Source of the DNA: Hasllibacter halocynthiae
Lineage (GTDB): Bacteria; Pseudomonadota; Alphaproteobacteria; Rhodobacterales; Rhodobacteraceae
NCBI RefSeq assembly: GCF_003003095.1
Contig: NZ_PVTT01000002.1
Location: 372,001 to 436,000, forward strand
Direction: 5' to 3'
DNA length: 64,000 bases
Under the pieces are notes generated by a model. That model did not search any database. It worked only from the letters and a program-made list of their open reading frames with translations, and had not been told where the DNA came from. The stretch's first letter is position 1. Each line of letters begins with the position of its first letter. The translations under genes were made by a program, and so were the position numbers. Shown piece by piece: positions 7,881-18,672 of this stretch.

Positions 7881-10072
7881 ATGGCGACATCGGGAGGAGG
7901 AGGCGGGCGGCGCCTGCGCGCCGAGCGGCGGACGCCCCCCAAGGGGCGCGGGCGGCCCGCGAAGGCCGCGCCGAAGCGCAAGGCGCGCAGGCCGCGGCGC
8001 AGCCGCTCGCTGCTGAGGCGCGCGATCACCCTTCCTTTCCGGGCCCTCTGGGCCTTCGCGTGGCGGCTGTCGCTCGTCGGCGCGGCGGTGCTGGCGGCGA
8101 TGGTCGCCTGGACGGCGATCCGGCTTCCGCCCGCGGCGGAGATGTTCGACGGGCGCGCGCGCGGCTCGGTCACGCTGCTCGACCGCCATGGTGAGCCCTT
8201 CGCCTGGAGGGGCGACCAGTACAGCCCGGTGACGGTCGATTCCGTCTCGCCGCTGCTGCGCGACGCGGTGGTGGCGACGGAGGATCGGCGGTTCTTCTCG
8301 CATCTCGGCGTCTCTCCGCGCGGCGTCGCGGGCGCGATGCGGATCAACATGCGCGAGGGGCGCGGCCCGCTGCAGGGGCACGGCGGCAGCACGATCACGC
8401 AGCAGACGGCCAAGCTGCTGTGCCTCGGCACCCCCTACGACCCCGCCGAATGGGAGAGCGAGGCCGCCTACGAGGCCGACTGCCGCCGCACCACGCTGGC
8501 CCGCAAGGCCTTCGAGGCGATCTACGCGATGGCGATGGAGCTGCGCTACTCCAAGGAGGAGATCCTGACGATCTACCTCAACCGGGCCTATCTCGGCGCC
8601 GGCGCGCGGGGGTTCGAGGCCGCGTCCCAGCGCTATTTCGGGCACGGCGCGGAGCAGGTCGGCGCGGCGGAGGCCGCGATGCTCGCGGGGCTCCTCGTGG
8701 CGCCCAGCCGCTACGATCCCACCCGCAACCTCGAGCGCTCGCGCGAGCGGGCCGAGACCGTGCTGCGGCTGATGCACGAGCAGGGCTACCTCTCGCAGGC
8801 CGAGCACGACGCGGCGCGCGCCGACCCGGCCACCCTCGCGCCGCGGGCGCGCCAGTCGACGGGGGGCTACTTCGCGGACTGGGTCATGGCCTCGGGCCCC
8901 GAGTTCTTCATGGAGGACACCACCGCCGACGTGATGGCGCGCACGACCTTCGACCCGGCGATCCAGGCCGCCGCCGAGCGGGCCGTCGAGACCGTGTTCG
9001 CCGAGCAGGTGCGCGAGGGCTCGGAGGCGGAGGCGGCGGTGGTGGTCATGTCCGCCGACGGCGCGGTGCGCGCCATGGTGGGGGGGCGCGACCTCGACGC
9101 GACGGGGGCGTTCAACCGCGCGACCATGGCCCGGCGCCAGCCCGGTTCGGCCTTCAAGCCCTTCGTCTACGCCGCGGCCCTCGACCTCGGCTATCCGGCG
9201 AACTCGACGGTGGTGGACGAGCCGATCACCATCCGGGTCCCCGGCTCGGGCGCCTACACGCCGCGCAACTACGACGGACGCTTCCACGGACGCGTCACGC
9301 TGACCGAGGCCCTCGCGCGGAGCTACAACATCCCCGCGGTGCGCGTCTTCGAGGAGGTGGGCCGCGAGGCGGTCGCGCAGATCGCGAACGATTTCGGCCT
9401 CGACACCGACCTGGCGCAGGGCCCCGCCGTGGCGCTGGGGGCGTCCGAGACGACGCTGATCTCGATCACGGGGGCCTATGCCGGCATCCTGAACGGCGGC
9501 CGGTCGGTGACGCCCTACGGCCTCGTCACGCTGAGCACCCGCGCCGACGGCACCGTGATGGAGCAGACCGGCGGCATGGGCGAGCGGGTGATCTCGATGG
9601 ACGCGGCCGAGCAGCTGGTCTGGATGATGTCCCGCGTCGTCGAGGACGGGACCGGTGCGCGCGCCGCCCTGCCCGGCGGGCAGCCCGTGGCCGGCAAGAC
9701 CGGCACCACCCAGGAGGGGCGCGACGCCTGGTTCGTCGGCTTCTCGGCCGACTACGCGGCGGGCGTCTGGATGGGCTACGACGACAACCGCCCGCTGACG
9801 GGCGTGACGGGCGGCGGGCTGCCGGCGGACATCTTCCGCGAGGCGATGGCGGGGGTCCATGCGGGCGATCCGCCCCGCGCGCTGCCCATGCGCACGCCCG
9901 AGGCGGCGCGCGCGCCCGGCCCCGTGCCCGGCACCGCGCCGACCCCCGTGCCCGGCCTCGCCTCGCAGCCGCTGCCGGTCCCGCAGCCGGACCGGACGGT
10001 CGCCCGCTCGCCCGAGGGGGGGAACGCGGTGGAGCGGGCGCTGATCGAGGTCTTGGGCGAGATCCTGGGGGA

Positions 10073-10076
<4 letters not shown>
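7881..10076 (+). CDS. Class A penicillin-binding protein (transglycosylase/transpeptidase)
   Basis: A 731-residue bifunctional peptidoglycan synthase. A basic cytoplasmic tail (1-55, rich in Arg/Lys/Pro) precedes one membrane helix at about 58-80. The GT51 domain has the catalytic Glu in VATEDRRFFSH (about residue 134) and GHGGSTITQQTAK. The transpeptidase domain has the SxxK serine at about 423 (GSAFKPF), SYN, and KTGTT at about 606. The last 60 residues are rich in Pro/Ala/Val and probably disordered. The PBP1C-type and MtgA families are excluded by domain order and length. The stop overlaps the PrtD ATG by ATGA, an unexpected operon partner. Confidence 0.92.
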
Positions 10077-11880
<1,804 letters not shown>

Positions 11881-11884
<4 letters not shown>

Positions 11885-13170
11885 GCGGCGCGAAGGGACC
11901 CCTGGCGCTGGGCGCGGTCGCCCTCCTGATCCTTCTGGGGGGGTTCGGGGTCTGGGCCGCGACGACCGACATCGCCGGCGCGGTGGTCGCGCCCGGCCGG
12001 ATCGAGGTGGCGAGCAACCGCCAGGTCGTCGAGCATCCCGACGGCGGCGTGGTCGAATCGCTCGCGGTCCGCGAGGGCGAGCGGGTCGAGGCGGGCGACG
12101 TCCTGATCGTCCTGGAGGCGGACGCGCTCGACGCGCAGATCGCCGTGGCCCGCGACGAGCTGCTCGAGCAGGAAGCCCGCGCCGCACGCCTGCGGGCCGA
12201 GCGCGACGGCGCGGAGGAGATCGAGTTCTCGGACGCGCTGCTGGAGGCGGCGCGAAGCGACCCGCGCGCCGCCGACCTCGTCGAGGGGCAGCGCAACCTC
12301 TTCGAGGCGCGCCGCGAGACCCGCGAGGGCGAGCGCGCGCGCTACCTGCGCCAGACCGAGCAGATCGCCCGGCAGATCGACGGGATCGACGCCCAGGGCG
12401 CGTCCCTCGAGCGGCAGGGCGAGCTGATCGACGAGGAGCTGACCGCGCAGGAAACCCTGCTGGAGCGGGGGCTGGCGCAGACGCCGCGCGTCCTCGCCCT
12501 GCGGCGCGAGGCGGCCGGGCTGCTCGGCCGGCGGGGCGAGCTGACCGCCCGCCGCGCCCAGGCCGAGGAGCGGACCGCCGAGATCGAGCTGGCGATCATC
12601 GGCCTCGACGGGCAGCTGCGGGAGACCGCCATCGGCGAGCTGCGCGACGTCGAGGCCCGGATCCGCACCCTGCGCGAGGAGCTGACCGCCGCCCTCGACC
12701 GCCGCGGCCGACTGGAGATCACCGCGCCGGTGACGGGGCGGGTCTACGACCTCGCGGTGTTCGGGCCGGCCTCCGTCGTCGCGGCGGGCGAGCCGCTGCT
12801 CTACATCGTGCCCGAGGGGGACGCGCTGCGGATCGAGGTGCGGGTCGATCCGATCCATGTCGACGAGGTCTATCCCGGGCAGCCCGCGCGGGTCCGCCTG
12901 CCGGCCTTCGACGCCCGCGCCACGCCCGAGCTTCTCGCGGTGATCGCGGACGTGAGCGCGGACGCCTTCGCCGACGAGCGCACGGGCGCGGCCTTCTACC
13001 GCGCGACCATCGCCCTCGCCGACGGCGAGCAGGCCCGCCTCAGCGGCGGCCAGGCCCTGGTCCCCGGCATGCCGGTCGAGGCTTTCATCCGCACGGGCGA
13101 CCGCACCCCCCTGGCCTACCTCCTCTCGCCGCTCACCGACTACTTCGCCCGCGCCTTCCGCGAAGGGTGA
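11881..13170 (+). CDS. Type I secretion periplasmic adaptor (HlyD/PrtE family)
   Basis: A 429-residue membrane fusion protein linking the PrtD ATPase to an outer-membrane TolC-like channel. It has a short cytoplasmic tail, one membrane helix at about 8-26 (GAVALLILLGGFGVWAATT), the biotinyl-lipoyl half motif VVAPGRIEVASNRQVVEHP, and a long Glu/Arg/Ala-rich coiled-coil hairpin at about 80-270. The C-terminal beta-barrel region has RIEVRVDPIHVDEVYPGQPARVRL. The ATG overlaps the PrtD stop by ATGA. No TolC homologue is encoded in the window, so the channel must be elsewhere. Confidence 0.92.
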
Positions 13171-13321
13171 GGAACGATCCGCGCCCCGCGGGGCGATCGG
13201 TCCGGGGGACCGATCGGGTTCCGAACGGGCGAGAGCCCCGGAGGAGGAACGATCCGCGCCCCGCGCGGCGATCGGTCCGGGGGACCGACCGGGTTCCGAA
13301 CGGGCGAGAGCCCCCGGAGGA
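13171..13321. repeat. 75-bp direct tandem repeat (two copies) with internal hairpins, just after the secretion genes
   Basis: Copy 1 (13171-13245) begins directly after the adaptor stop codon; copy 2 (13246-13321) follows with no gap. They differ by a G/C change near the 20th base, a T/C change in the stem and one extra C. Each contains CGATCGGTCC-GGG-GGACCGATCG (perfect stem at 13194-13216 in copy 1; one imperfect pair in copy 2). The element also contains GAACGGGCGAGAGCC. There is no T-run. It could terminate the operon by hairpin formation, or be a locally duplicated intergenic repeat unit. It is not seen again in this window. Confidence 0.85.
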
Positions 13322-13413
13322 GGAAGGGCCCGCCGGGGGCGCGCGGGCCGGGCTGGCGCACGGGCGGCGGGGGGCCTAGCCTCCGCGGCGACGCGAACGC
13401 CCGGAGGACCCCC

Positions 13414-13881
13414 ATGAGCCACGACATCGACGCCGCCCTCGCCGAGCGCGGGCTTAGCCTGCCGGACGCGCCCGCCCCGGCGGCGAACTACGTGCCCGCC
13501 GTGCGCACGGGCGACCATCTCCACGTCTCGGGGCAGATCAGCCAGGGGGCGGACGGCGCCCTCATCACCGGCAAGGTCGGCGCCGACCTTTCGGTCGAGG
13601 ACGGGGCCCGGGCGGCCGAGCGGTGCGCGCTGGCGATCCTGGCGCAGGCGAGGAAGGCGCTGGACGGGGACCTCGGGCGGCTGCGGCGCGTGGTGAAGCT
13701 GGTGGGGTTCGTGAACTCCGCGCCCGACTTCGAGGACCAGCCCAAGGTGATCAACGGGGCCTCGGACCTTCTCGTCGCCCTTCTGGGCGAGCGGGGGCGC
13801 CATGCGCGCAGCGCGGTCTCCGCCGGGGCGCTTCCCTTCGGCGTCGCGGTCGAGATCGAGGCGGTGCTGGAGGTCGGGTGA
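13414..13881 (+). CDS. RidA family protein (YjgF/YER057c/UK114)
   Basis: A 155-residue small trimeric enzyme-family protein. Many RidA members deaminate reactive enamine/imine intermediates from PLP enzymes. Family features: LPDAPAPAANYVPAVRTGDHLHVSGQIS near the N terminus, and the C-terminal HARSAVSAGALPFGVAVEIEAVLE containing the RSAV arginine that binds the substrate carboxylate. At 155 residues it is longer than archetypal RidA (about 128) and matches the RidA_YjgF-like subgroup with an N-terminal extension, for which deaminase activity is less certain. It is the first gene of a four-gene unit. Confidence 0.88.
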   Translation: MSHDIDAALAERGLSLPDAPAPAANYVPAVRTGDHLHVSGQISQGADGALITGKVGADLSVEDGARAAERCALAILAQARKALDGDLGRLRRVVKLVGFVNSAPDFEDQPKVINGASDLLVALLGERGRHARSAVSAGALPFGVAVEIEAVLEVG

Positions 13882-14648
13882 GCCTGCCCGGCGGTTTCCT
13901 CGCCCGGCCCTTCGCGCACCGCGCCCTGCACGGCGAGGGGGCGGCCGAGAACTCGGACCGCGCGATCGAGGCCGCCGCCCGGGCGGGCTGGGGGATCGAG
14001 ATCGACATCCAGCTGACCGCCGACGGCCGCGCGGCGGTCTTCCACGACTACGACCTCCGCCGCCTGACGGGGCGCGAGGGGGTCGCGCGGACTATCTCGA
14101 TGGAGGCGCTGGCGGGGACGCCCCTTCGCGGCGGCGGCTTCCCCCTGGCGCTGGAGGACGCGCTCGCGCGGGTCGCGGGGCGCGTGCCGGTCCTCGTCGA
14201 GGTGAAGGACCAGAGCGGCGACATGGGGCCGGACGGCGGCGCCCTGGAGGATGCGGTGGCCGCCGCCGCGAAGGGCTATGGCGGCCCGCTCGCCGCGATG
14301 TCCTTCAACCCCCATTCGGCGGCGCGGCTGAAGGACGCGGGCCTGGCGGCGGGGCTCGTCACCTGCGCCTGGTCAGCCGAGGACTGGCCGCACCTGCCGG
14401 AGGAGCGGCGCCGGGCGCTGCGCCTCATGCCGGGGCTCGGGGGGGCGGACTTCGTCTCGCACGACCGGGCGGACCTCGCCTCCGCGCGGGCGGGACGGGC
14501 GCGGGCGGCGGGGCTGCCGGTGCTCTGCTGGACGATCCGGTCCGAGGCCGAGGCGGCCGAGGCGCTGCGGCACGCCGACCAGATCACGTTCGAGGGCTAC
14601 CGCCCCGCCCATCGCCGGAACGCGCGTGGGGCGCCCTTCCCCGGTTGA
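13878..14648 (+). CDS. Glycerophosphodiester phosphodiesterase family protein
   Basis: A 256-residue TIM-barrel phosphodiesterase that hydrolyses glycerophosphodiesters to an alcohol and glycerol 3-phosphate. The GTG start (13878) overlaps the ridA stop by GTGA. Catalytic landmarks: the His/Arg pair in FAHRALHG, ENSDRAIEAAARAGWGIEIDIQLT with the metal-binding acidic residues, VFHDYDLRRLTG, and VEVKDQSG later in the barrel. There is no signal peptide, so it is cytoplasmic, unlike periplasmic GlpQ. A longer frame upstream in the ridA region is a shadow. Confidence 0.9.
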   Translation: MSLPGGFLARPFAHRALHGEGAAENSDRAIEAAARAGWGIEIDIQLTADGRAAVFHDYDLRRLTGREGVARTISMEALAGTPLRGGGFPLALEDALARVAGRVPVLVEVKDQSGDMGPDGGALEDAVAAAAKGYGGPLAAMSFNPHSAARLKDAGLAAGLVTCAWSAEDWPHLPEERRRALRLMPGLGGADFVSHDRADLASARAGRARAAGLPVLCWTIRSEAEAAEALRHADQITFEGYRPAHRRNARGAPFPG

Positions 14649-14679
14649 ACCCGCGCGCGGAGGGGCCATCTGGCGCAGC

Positions 14680-15870
14680 ATGGACGGGACGCCCCAGATC
14701 ACGGTCGAGGCCCTGGGCGGCGTCGGCGAGATCGACGCCGCCGAATGGGATGCCTGCGCCTGCCCGGAGGCCGCGGACGGGGGCCGCCCCGTCGATCCGT
14801 TCACCACGCACCGCTTCCTCGCCGCGCTGGAGGCGTCGGGCAGCGTCGGGCCGGGCACGGGCTGGCAGCCCCGCCCCCTGCGCGTGCGCCGCGGCGGGGA
14901 GACGATCGCGGTCGCCCCGCTCTACGTGAAGGGGCACAGCCAGGGCGAGTACGTGTTCGACCACAACTGGGCCCACGCCTGGGAGCGGGCGGGCGGCGAC
15001 TACTACCCCAAGCTGCAGATCGCCGTGCCCTTCACCCCCGCGACGGGCCGCCGCTTCCTGTCGCGGCCCGGCGAGGAGGCGACCGGGATGCCCGCCCTCG
15101 TGCAGGGCGCGGTCCAGATCGCCGCGGACAACGACCTGTCGGGCGTCCACGCCACCTTCTGCACCGAAGGAGAGGCCCTGGCCGGCGAGCGGATGGGCCT
15201 TCTGCACCGCACCCACCAGCAGTTCCACTGGGAGGATCGGGGCTATGGCGACTGGGAGGGGTTCCTCGCCTCGCTGTCCTCGCGCAAGCGCAAGGACCTT
15301 CGCAAGGAGCGCGAGAGGGCGAACGCCTTCGGGGGCGAGATCCTCTCCTTCGCGGGCGATGCCATCGAGCCCGCGCACTGGGACGCGTTCTGGCGCTTCT
15401 ACCAGGACACGGGTGCGCGCAAATGGGGCAGCCCCTACCTGACCCGCCGCTTCTTCGACGTCGCGCAGGAGACCCTGCGAGGCGACATGGTCCTGATCCT
15501 CGCCCGCCGGGAAGGCCGTTGGATCGCCGGGGCGCTGAACTTCGCGGGGCGCGAGACGCTCTTCGGGCGCTATTGGGGCTGCACGGAGGATCACCCGATG
15601 CTCCACTTCGAGCTCTGCTACTACCGCGCGATCGACTGGGCGCTCGAGCATGGGCTGAAGCGGGTCGAGGCGGGCGCCCAGGGCGAGCACAAGCTCGCCC
15701 GCGGCTACCTGCCGAGCCGGACCCATTCCCTGCATTGGCTGGCCGACGAGGGCTTCCGCGAGGCCGTCCGGCAGTTCTGCGAGGCCGAGGGACGGCAGGT
15801 CGACCACGAGGCCCGGATCCTGACGAGCTACGGCCCCTTCCGCCGCGGCACGCCGGAGGACCGGCAGTGA
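14680..15870 (+). CDS. GNAT/FemAB-like acyltransferase, DUF482 (peptidogalycan biosynthesis-like)
   Basis: A 396-residue protein of the DUF482 family, which has a FemAB/GNAT-like fold. Recognisable segments are DPFTTHRFLAALEASGSVG near the N terminus, YVFDHNWAHAWER, YYPKLQIAVPFTPATG, LSSRKRKDLRKERERA, and the C-terminal EAGAQGEHKLARGYLPSRTHS. I chose ATG 14680 because the upstream ATG at 14626 lies inside the phosphodiesterase gene; an AGGGG is 14 bp upstream, which is loose. The four-gene unit ridA-GDPD-DUF482-phhB continues with a GTGA overlap. The acyl donor and acceptor are unknown. Confidence 0.85.
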   Translation: MDGTPQITVEALGGVGEIDAAEWDACACPEAADGGRPVDPFTTHRFLAALEASGSVGPGTGWQPRPLRVRRGGETIAVAPLYVKGHSQGEYVFDHNWAHAWERAGGDYYPKLQIAVPFTPATGRRFLSRPGEEATGMPALVQGAVQIAADNDLSGVHATFCTEGEALAGERMGLLHRTHQQFHWEDRGYGDWEGFLASLSSRKRKDLRKERERANAFGGEILSFAGDAIEPAHWDAFWRFYQDTGARKWGSPYLTRRFFDVAQETLRGDMVLILARREGRWIAGALNFAGRETLFGRYWGCTEDHPMLHFELCYYRAIDWALEHGLKRVEAGAQGEHKLARGYLPSRTHSLHWLADEGFREAVRQFCEAEGRQVDHEARILTSYGPFRRGTPEDRQ

Positions 15871-16154
15871 GCCGTCCGCGCCGCCTCTCGCCCGGCGAGG
15901 TCGAGGAGGCCCTGGCCTCGCTTCCCGAATGGCGGCAGGCCGACGGCGCGCTCCGCCGCCGCTACCGCTTCGCCGATTTCGGCGAGGCCTGGGCGTTCAT
16001 GACCCGCTGCGCGCTGCTGGCCGAGAAGGTCGACCATCACCCCGACTGGCGCAACGTCTGGTCGCGCGTCGACGTCGCCCTGACCACCCACGACGCCGGC
16101 GGGGTCACGCAGCTCGACGTCGAGATGGCCCGCGCGATGGACGCCCTCGCCTGA
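15867..16154 (+). CDS. phhB: 4a-hydroxytetrahydrobiopterin dehydratase
   Basis: A 95-residue pterin-4a-carbinolamine dehydratase, recycling the pterin cofactor after aromatic amino acid hydroxylation. The diagnostic motif is EKVDHHPDWRNVWSRVDVAL at about residues 52-71, with the catalytic histidines, followed by TTHDAGGVTQLD. GTG start 15867 overlaps the preceding stop by GTGA. No phenylalanine hydroxylase is encoded in the window. Members also occur without one, with a possible role in molybdopterin or pterin metabolism. Confidence 0.93.
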   Translation: MSRPRRLSPGEVEEALASLPEWRQADGALRRRYRFADFGEAWAFMTRCALLAEKVDHHPDWRNVWSRVDVALTTHDAGGVTQLDVEMARAMDALA

Positions 16155-16269
16155 CCGGGCCCGGCCGGCGGGCCGCAGCCCGGCCGGGGCGCCCCCCGGA
16201 GGCAAGGGGGGCGAGGCGCCCCCATCCGCCCGGCGGGCGCGCGGGGCCGCCAGCCGGGCGCGGCGTCCC

Positions 16270-16761
16270 TCAGATCACCTCGAGGAGCGACTCGCCCCCT
16301 GAGATGTCGCACTCGCCCGGGCTCGATTCCTCGCGCAGCTCCTTCACCATGCCGTCCTCCACGAGCATCGCGTAGCGCTTGGACCGGTTCAGCAGGCCCG
16401 CGGGGGGTGCGTCGAACTCCATCCCGATGGCCTGGGTGAACGCGCCCTCGGGGTCCGCCAGCACGGTGATGCCGGCGTCCTGCGCCCCCGTCGCCATGGC
16501 CCAGGCGCGCAGGACGAAGGGGTCGTTCACGGCGACGCAGACGATCTCGTCCACGCCCTTCTCCGCGAAGCGGTCCTTCGTGCGGATGAAGCTGGGCATG
16601 TGGGCGCTGTGGCAGGTCGGCGTGAACGCCCCCGGCACGGCGAAGAGGACGATCCTGCGCCCGTCCATCAGGTCGTTCAGGCGCACGGGCTCGGGCCCGT
16701 CCTCGCCGATGCGGATGAAGGTCGCGCCGGGCAGCTTCTGCCCTTCTTCGATGATCGGCAT
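16270..16761 (-). CDS. Peroxiredoxin, Prx5/redoxin type
   Basis: A 163-residue thiol peroxidase. The peroxidatic Cys50 lies in VPGAFTPTCHSAHMPSF, the PxxxTxxC active site of the Prx5 branch. GVDEIVCVAVNDPFVLRAWAMA follows, with GMEFDAP further on and a second cysteine near the C terminus (SPGECDISGGESLLEVI). There is no signal peptide, so it is cytoplasmic. ATG at complement 16759-16761 gives the typical MPIIEEGQKLP start. It is divergent from the FAD reductase, whose promoter lies in the 66-bp gap. The likely reductant is glutathione/glutaredoxin or thioredoxin. Confidence 0.92.
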   Translation of the reverse strand: MPIIEEGQKLPGATFIRIGEDGPEPVRLNDLMDGRRIVLFAVPGAFTPTCHSAHMPSFIRTKDRFAEKGVDEIVCVAVNDPFVLRAWAMATGAQDAGITVLADPEGAFTQAIGMEFDAPPAGLLNRSKRYAMLVEDGMVKELREESSPGECDISGGESLLEVI

Positions 16762-16771
16762 GGGGGGTCCT

Positions 16772-16800
16772 TTGCTCTGTCGGTTCGCCGCGCATATAGC
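16772..16800 (+). promoter_or_regulatory. Candidate sigma-70-type promoter for the FAD reductase gene
   Basis: TTGCTC (16772-16777), a 17-base spacer, then TATAGC (16795-16800). Start of transcription would be near 16807, about 20 bp before the ATG at 16828. The spacing is ideal and the -10 stands out in GC-rich sequence; no experimental support is available. Confidence 0.45.
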
Positions 16801-16827
16801 CCGGGGGCAAAGCGGGGGGGAGAGCGG

Positions 16828-18024
16828 ATGTCCACACTGATCGTCGGCGCCGGCCAGGCCGGCCTCGCCCTCGCCGCGCGGCTGCGCGCGGGCGGCGAGA
16901 CCGGGCCGATCACCCTCGTCGGCGAGGAAGGCGATCCGCCCTACCAGCGCCCGCCCCTCTCGAAGGCCTACCTGACCGGCGCCACGACGCGCGAGCGGCT
17001 CTGGCTGCGGCCGCGCGAATGGTACGCCGGGAACGGCATCGACCTGCGGCTGGGCACGCGCGTCACGGCCGTCTCGCCCGCCGAGCGGACGGTGACGGCG
17101 GGGGGCGAGCACCTCGGCTGGGACCGCCTCGCCCTCTGCACGGGGGCGATCCCCCGGCGGCTTCCGGCGAACCGGGGCGGCGATCTCGAAGGGGTGTTCA
17201 CCCTGCGGACCCTCGCGGACGCGGACGCGATGCGGCCCTTCGTGCGCGAGGGGGGGCACGCGGTCGTGGTCGGCGGCGGCTATATCGGCCTCGAGGCGGC
17301 GGCGGTCTGCCGGCAGGCGGGGATGAAGGTCACGGTGCTGGAGGCGGCGGCGCGCATCCTCGGCCGCGTGGCCGCGCCGGAGACGGCAGACTGGTTCCGC
17401 GCCCTGCACCGCGCCAACGGCGTGACCGTCCGCGAGGGGACGGCGCTGGACCGCCTCGAGGGGGAGGGCGCCGTGTCGGGCGCGGTGCTGGCGGACGGGA
17501 CCGAGATTCCCGCGACGCTCGTGGTCTGCGGGATCGGCATCGTGCCGGACGCCGCCCTCGCCGCGACGGCGGGGCTGATGACCGAGGACGGGATCGACGT
17601 GGACGCGCGCGGCCGCACCGCGCTGGAGGGCGTCTGGGCGGCGGGGGACTGCGCGCGCCTGCCCTGGCGCGGGCGGCGGGTCCGGCTGGAATCGGTGCAG
17701 AACGCGATCGACCAGGCCGAGGCCGTCGCCGGCGACATGCTGGGGATCGGCGCGGACTACGACCCCGTGCCGTGGTTCTGGTCGGACCAGTACGATGCGA
17801 AGCTGCAGATCGCGGGCCTCTCTGCCGGGCACGACGCGGTCCACGTGCGGCAGGCCGGGGGCGCGCGCTCGCACTGGTACTACCGGGATGGCGTGCTGAT
17901 CGCGGTGGACGCGATGAACGCGCCCCGGGACTACATGATCGGCAAGCGCCTTCTCGAGGCCGGGCGCTCGCCCGGGCCGGAGGCGCTCGGGGCCGAGGAT
18001 CTCAAGCCCCTCCTCGGGGCGTGA
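16828..18024 (+). CDS. NAD(P)/FAD-dependent ferredoxin reductase-type oxidoreductase
   Basis: A 398-residue pyridine nucleotide-disulfide oxidoreductase-fold flavoprotein. FAD-binding IVGAGQAGLALAARL is at 5-19, with PYQRPPLSKAYL as in putidaredoxin/rubredoxin reductases. The NAD-binding VVVGGGYIGLEAAAV is at about 146-160 and the second FAD motif GVWAAGDCA at about 268. The C-terminal FWSDQYDAKLQIAGL is the hallmark of the ferredoxin reductase subgroup serving Rieske dioxygenases or cytochrome P450s. No oxygenase or ferredoxin gene is adjacent, so the electron acceptor is unknown. A GGGGGGAGAG ribosome-binding sequence precedes the ATG. Confidence 0.9.
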   Translation: MSTLIVGAGQAGLALAARLRAGGETGPITLVGEEGDPPYQRPPLSKAYLTGATTRERLWLRPREWYAGNGIDLRLGTRVTAVSPAERTVTAGGEHLGWDRLALCTGAIPRRLPANRGGDLEGVFTLRTLADADAMRPFVREGGHAVVVGGGYIGLEAAAVCRQAGMKVTVLEAAARILGRVAAPETADWFRALHRANGVTVREGTALDRLEGEGAVSGAVLADGTEIPATLVVCGIGIVPDAALAATAGLMTEDGIDVDARGRTALEGVWAAGDCARLPWRGRRVRLESVQNAIDQAEAVAGDMLGIGADYDPVPWFWSDQYDAKLQIAGLSAGHDAVHVRQAGGARSHWYYRDGVLIAVDAMNAPRDYMIGKRLLEAGRSPGPEALGAEDLKPLLGA

Positions 18025-18575
18025 GGATAACGGGCGGCACGGCGCGCGGCCGCGCACTCGCGCCGCTCGGCAGGGGCGACGAGGCGGCGCGGCTGCGCCC
18101 CACCCCCGACCGGGTGCGCGAGGCGCTGTTCTCGATCCTCGCCTCCCGCGGCGCGGTGGAGGGGGCGCGCGTCCTCGACCTCTTCGCGGGCACGGGCGCG
18201 CTGGGCCTCGAGGCGCTGTCGCGGGGCGCCGCGGCGGCGGTGCTGGTGGACGACGGGCGCGCGGCGGCCCGCCTGATCGCCGCCAACGTCGAGAGGACGG
18301 GCCTTCCGGCGCGCCACCTGCGCCGCGACGCCACCCGCCTGCCCCCGAACCCGGACGCGCCGTTCGGGCTGATCCTCCTCGATCCGCCCTATGGCCGGGG
18401 CCTGGGCGAGCGGGCCCTCGCCGCCGCCCGGAGGGGCGGCTGGGTCGCCCCCGGCGCCCTCGCCCTCTGGGAGGAGGGCGCCCCCATGGCCCCGCCCGCG
18501 GGCTTCCGCCCGCTGGACGCGCGCCGCTACGGCGCGACCTTCCTCACGCTGCTGGAGGCGGAGGAAGGCGCCTGA
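18021..18575 (+). CDS. rsmD: 16S rRNA (guanine966-N2)-methyltransferase RsmD
   Basis: A 184-residue SAM-dependent methyltransferase acting on the 30S subunit. The start is GTG 18021, overlapping the reductase stop by GTGA. The N terminus is RITGGTARGRALAP, with RPTPDRVREALFSIL, the SAM motif VLDLFAGTGALGLEALSRGA at about 52-71, and the catalytic DPPYGRG at about 119-125. The frame continues open far upstream inside the reductase gene but the RITGG start is the conserved one. Confidence 0.93.
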   Translation: MRITGGTARGRALAPLGRGDEAARLRPTPDRVREALFSILASRGAVEGARVLDLFAGTGALGLEALSRGAAAAVLVDDGRAAARLIAANVERTGLPARHLRRDATRLPPNPDAPFGLILLDPPYGRGLGERALAAARRGGWVAPGALALWEEGAPMAPPAGFRPLDARRYGATFLTLLEAEEGA

Positions 18576-18582
18576 CGTCACC

Positions 18583-18630
18583 CTGGCCGCCCCCTGGCCG
18601 CCCCCTTGGCCGCCCCCTGGCCGCCCCCTG
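18583..18630. repeat. Short tandem repeat, 11-12 bp unit CTGGCCGCCCC
   Basis: About four and a half consecutive copies of CTGGCCGCCCC begin 8 bp after the rsmD stop (units at 18583, 18594, about 18605 with one extra base, 18617 and a partial at 18628). Shortly after, GGCCCCCC/GGGGGG-CC (18656-18672) forms a near-perfect palindrome against the convergent map stop. Slippage-prone repeat or terminator region; no coding potential. Confidence 0.8.
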
Positions 18631-18672
18631 CCCTTCCGGTCCGAAGGTCGCCGCGGGCCCCCCGGGGGGGCC

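Noticed and set aside
5835-9860. A 1341-codon minus-strand frame seeming to fuse amtB to a long N-terminal extension
   Set aside because: The extension is the antisense of the penicillin-binding protein gene and of glnK. AmtB has its own ATG, signal peptide and ribosome-binding context.
13140-13427. A minus-strand frame with a repeated peptide across the 75-bp tandem repeat
   Set aside because: The peptide repeat is a by-product of the DNA repeat; copy 2 has an extra base and there is no family match.
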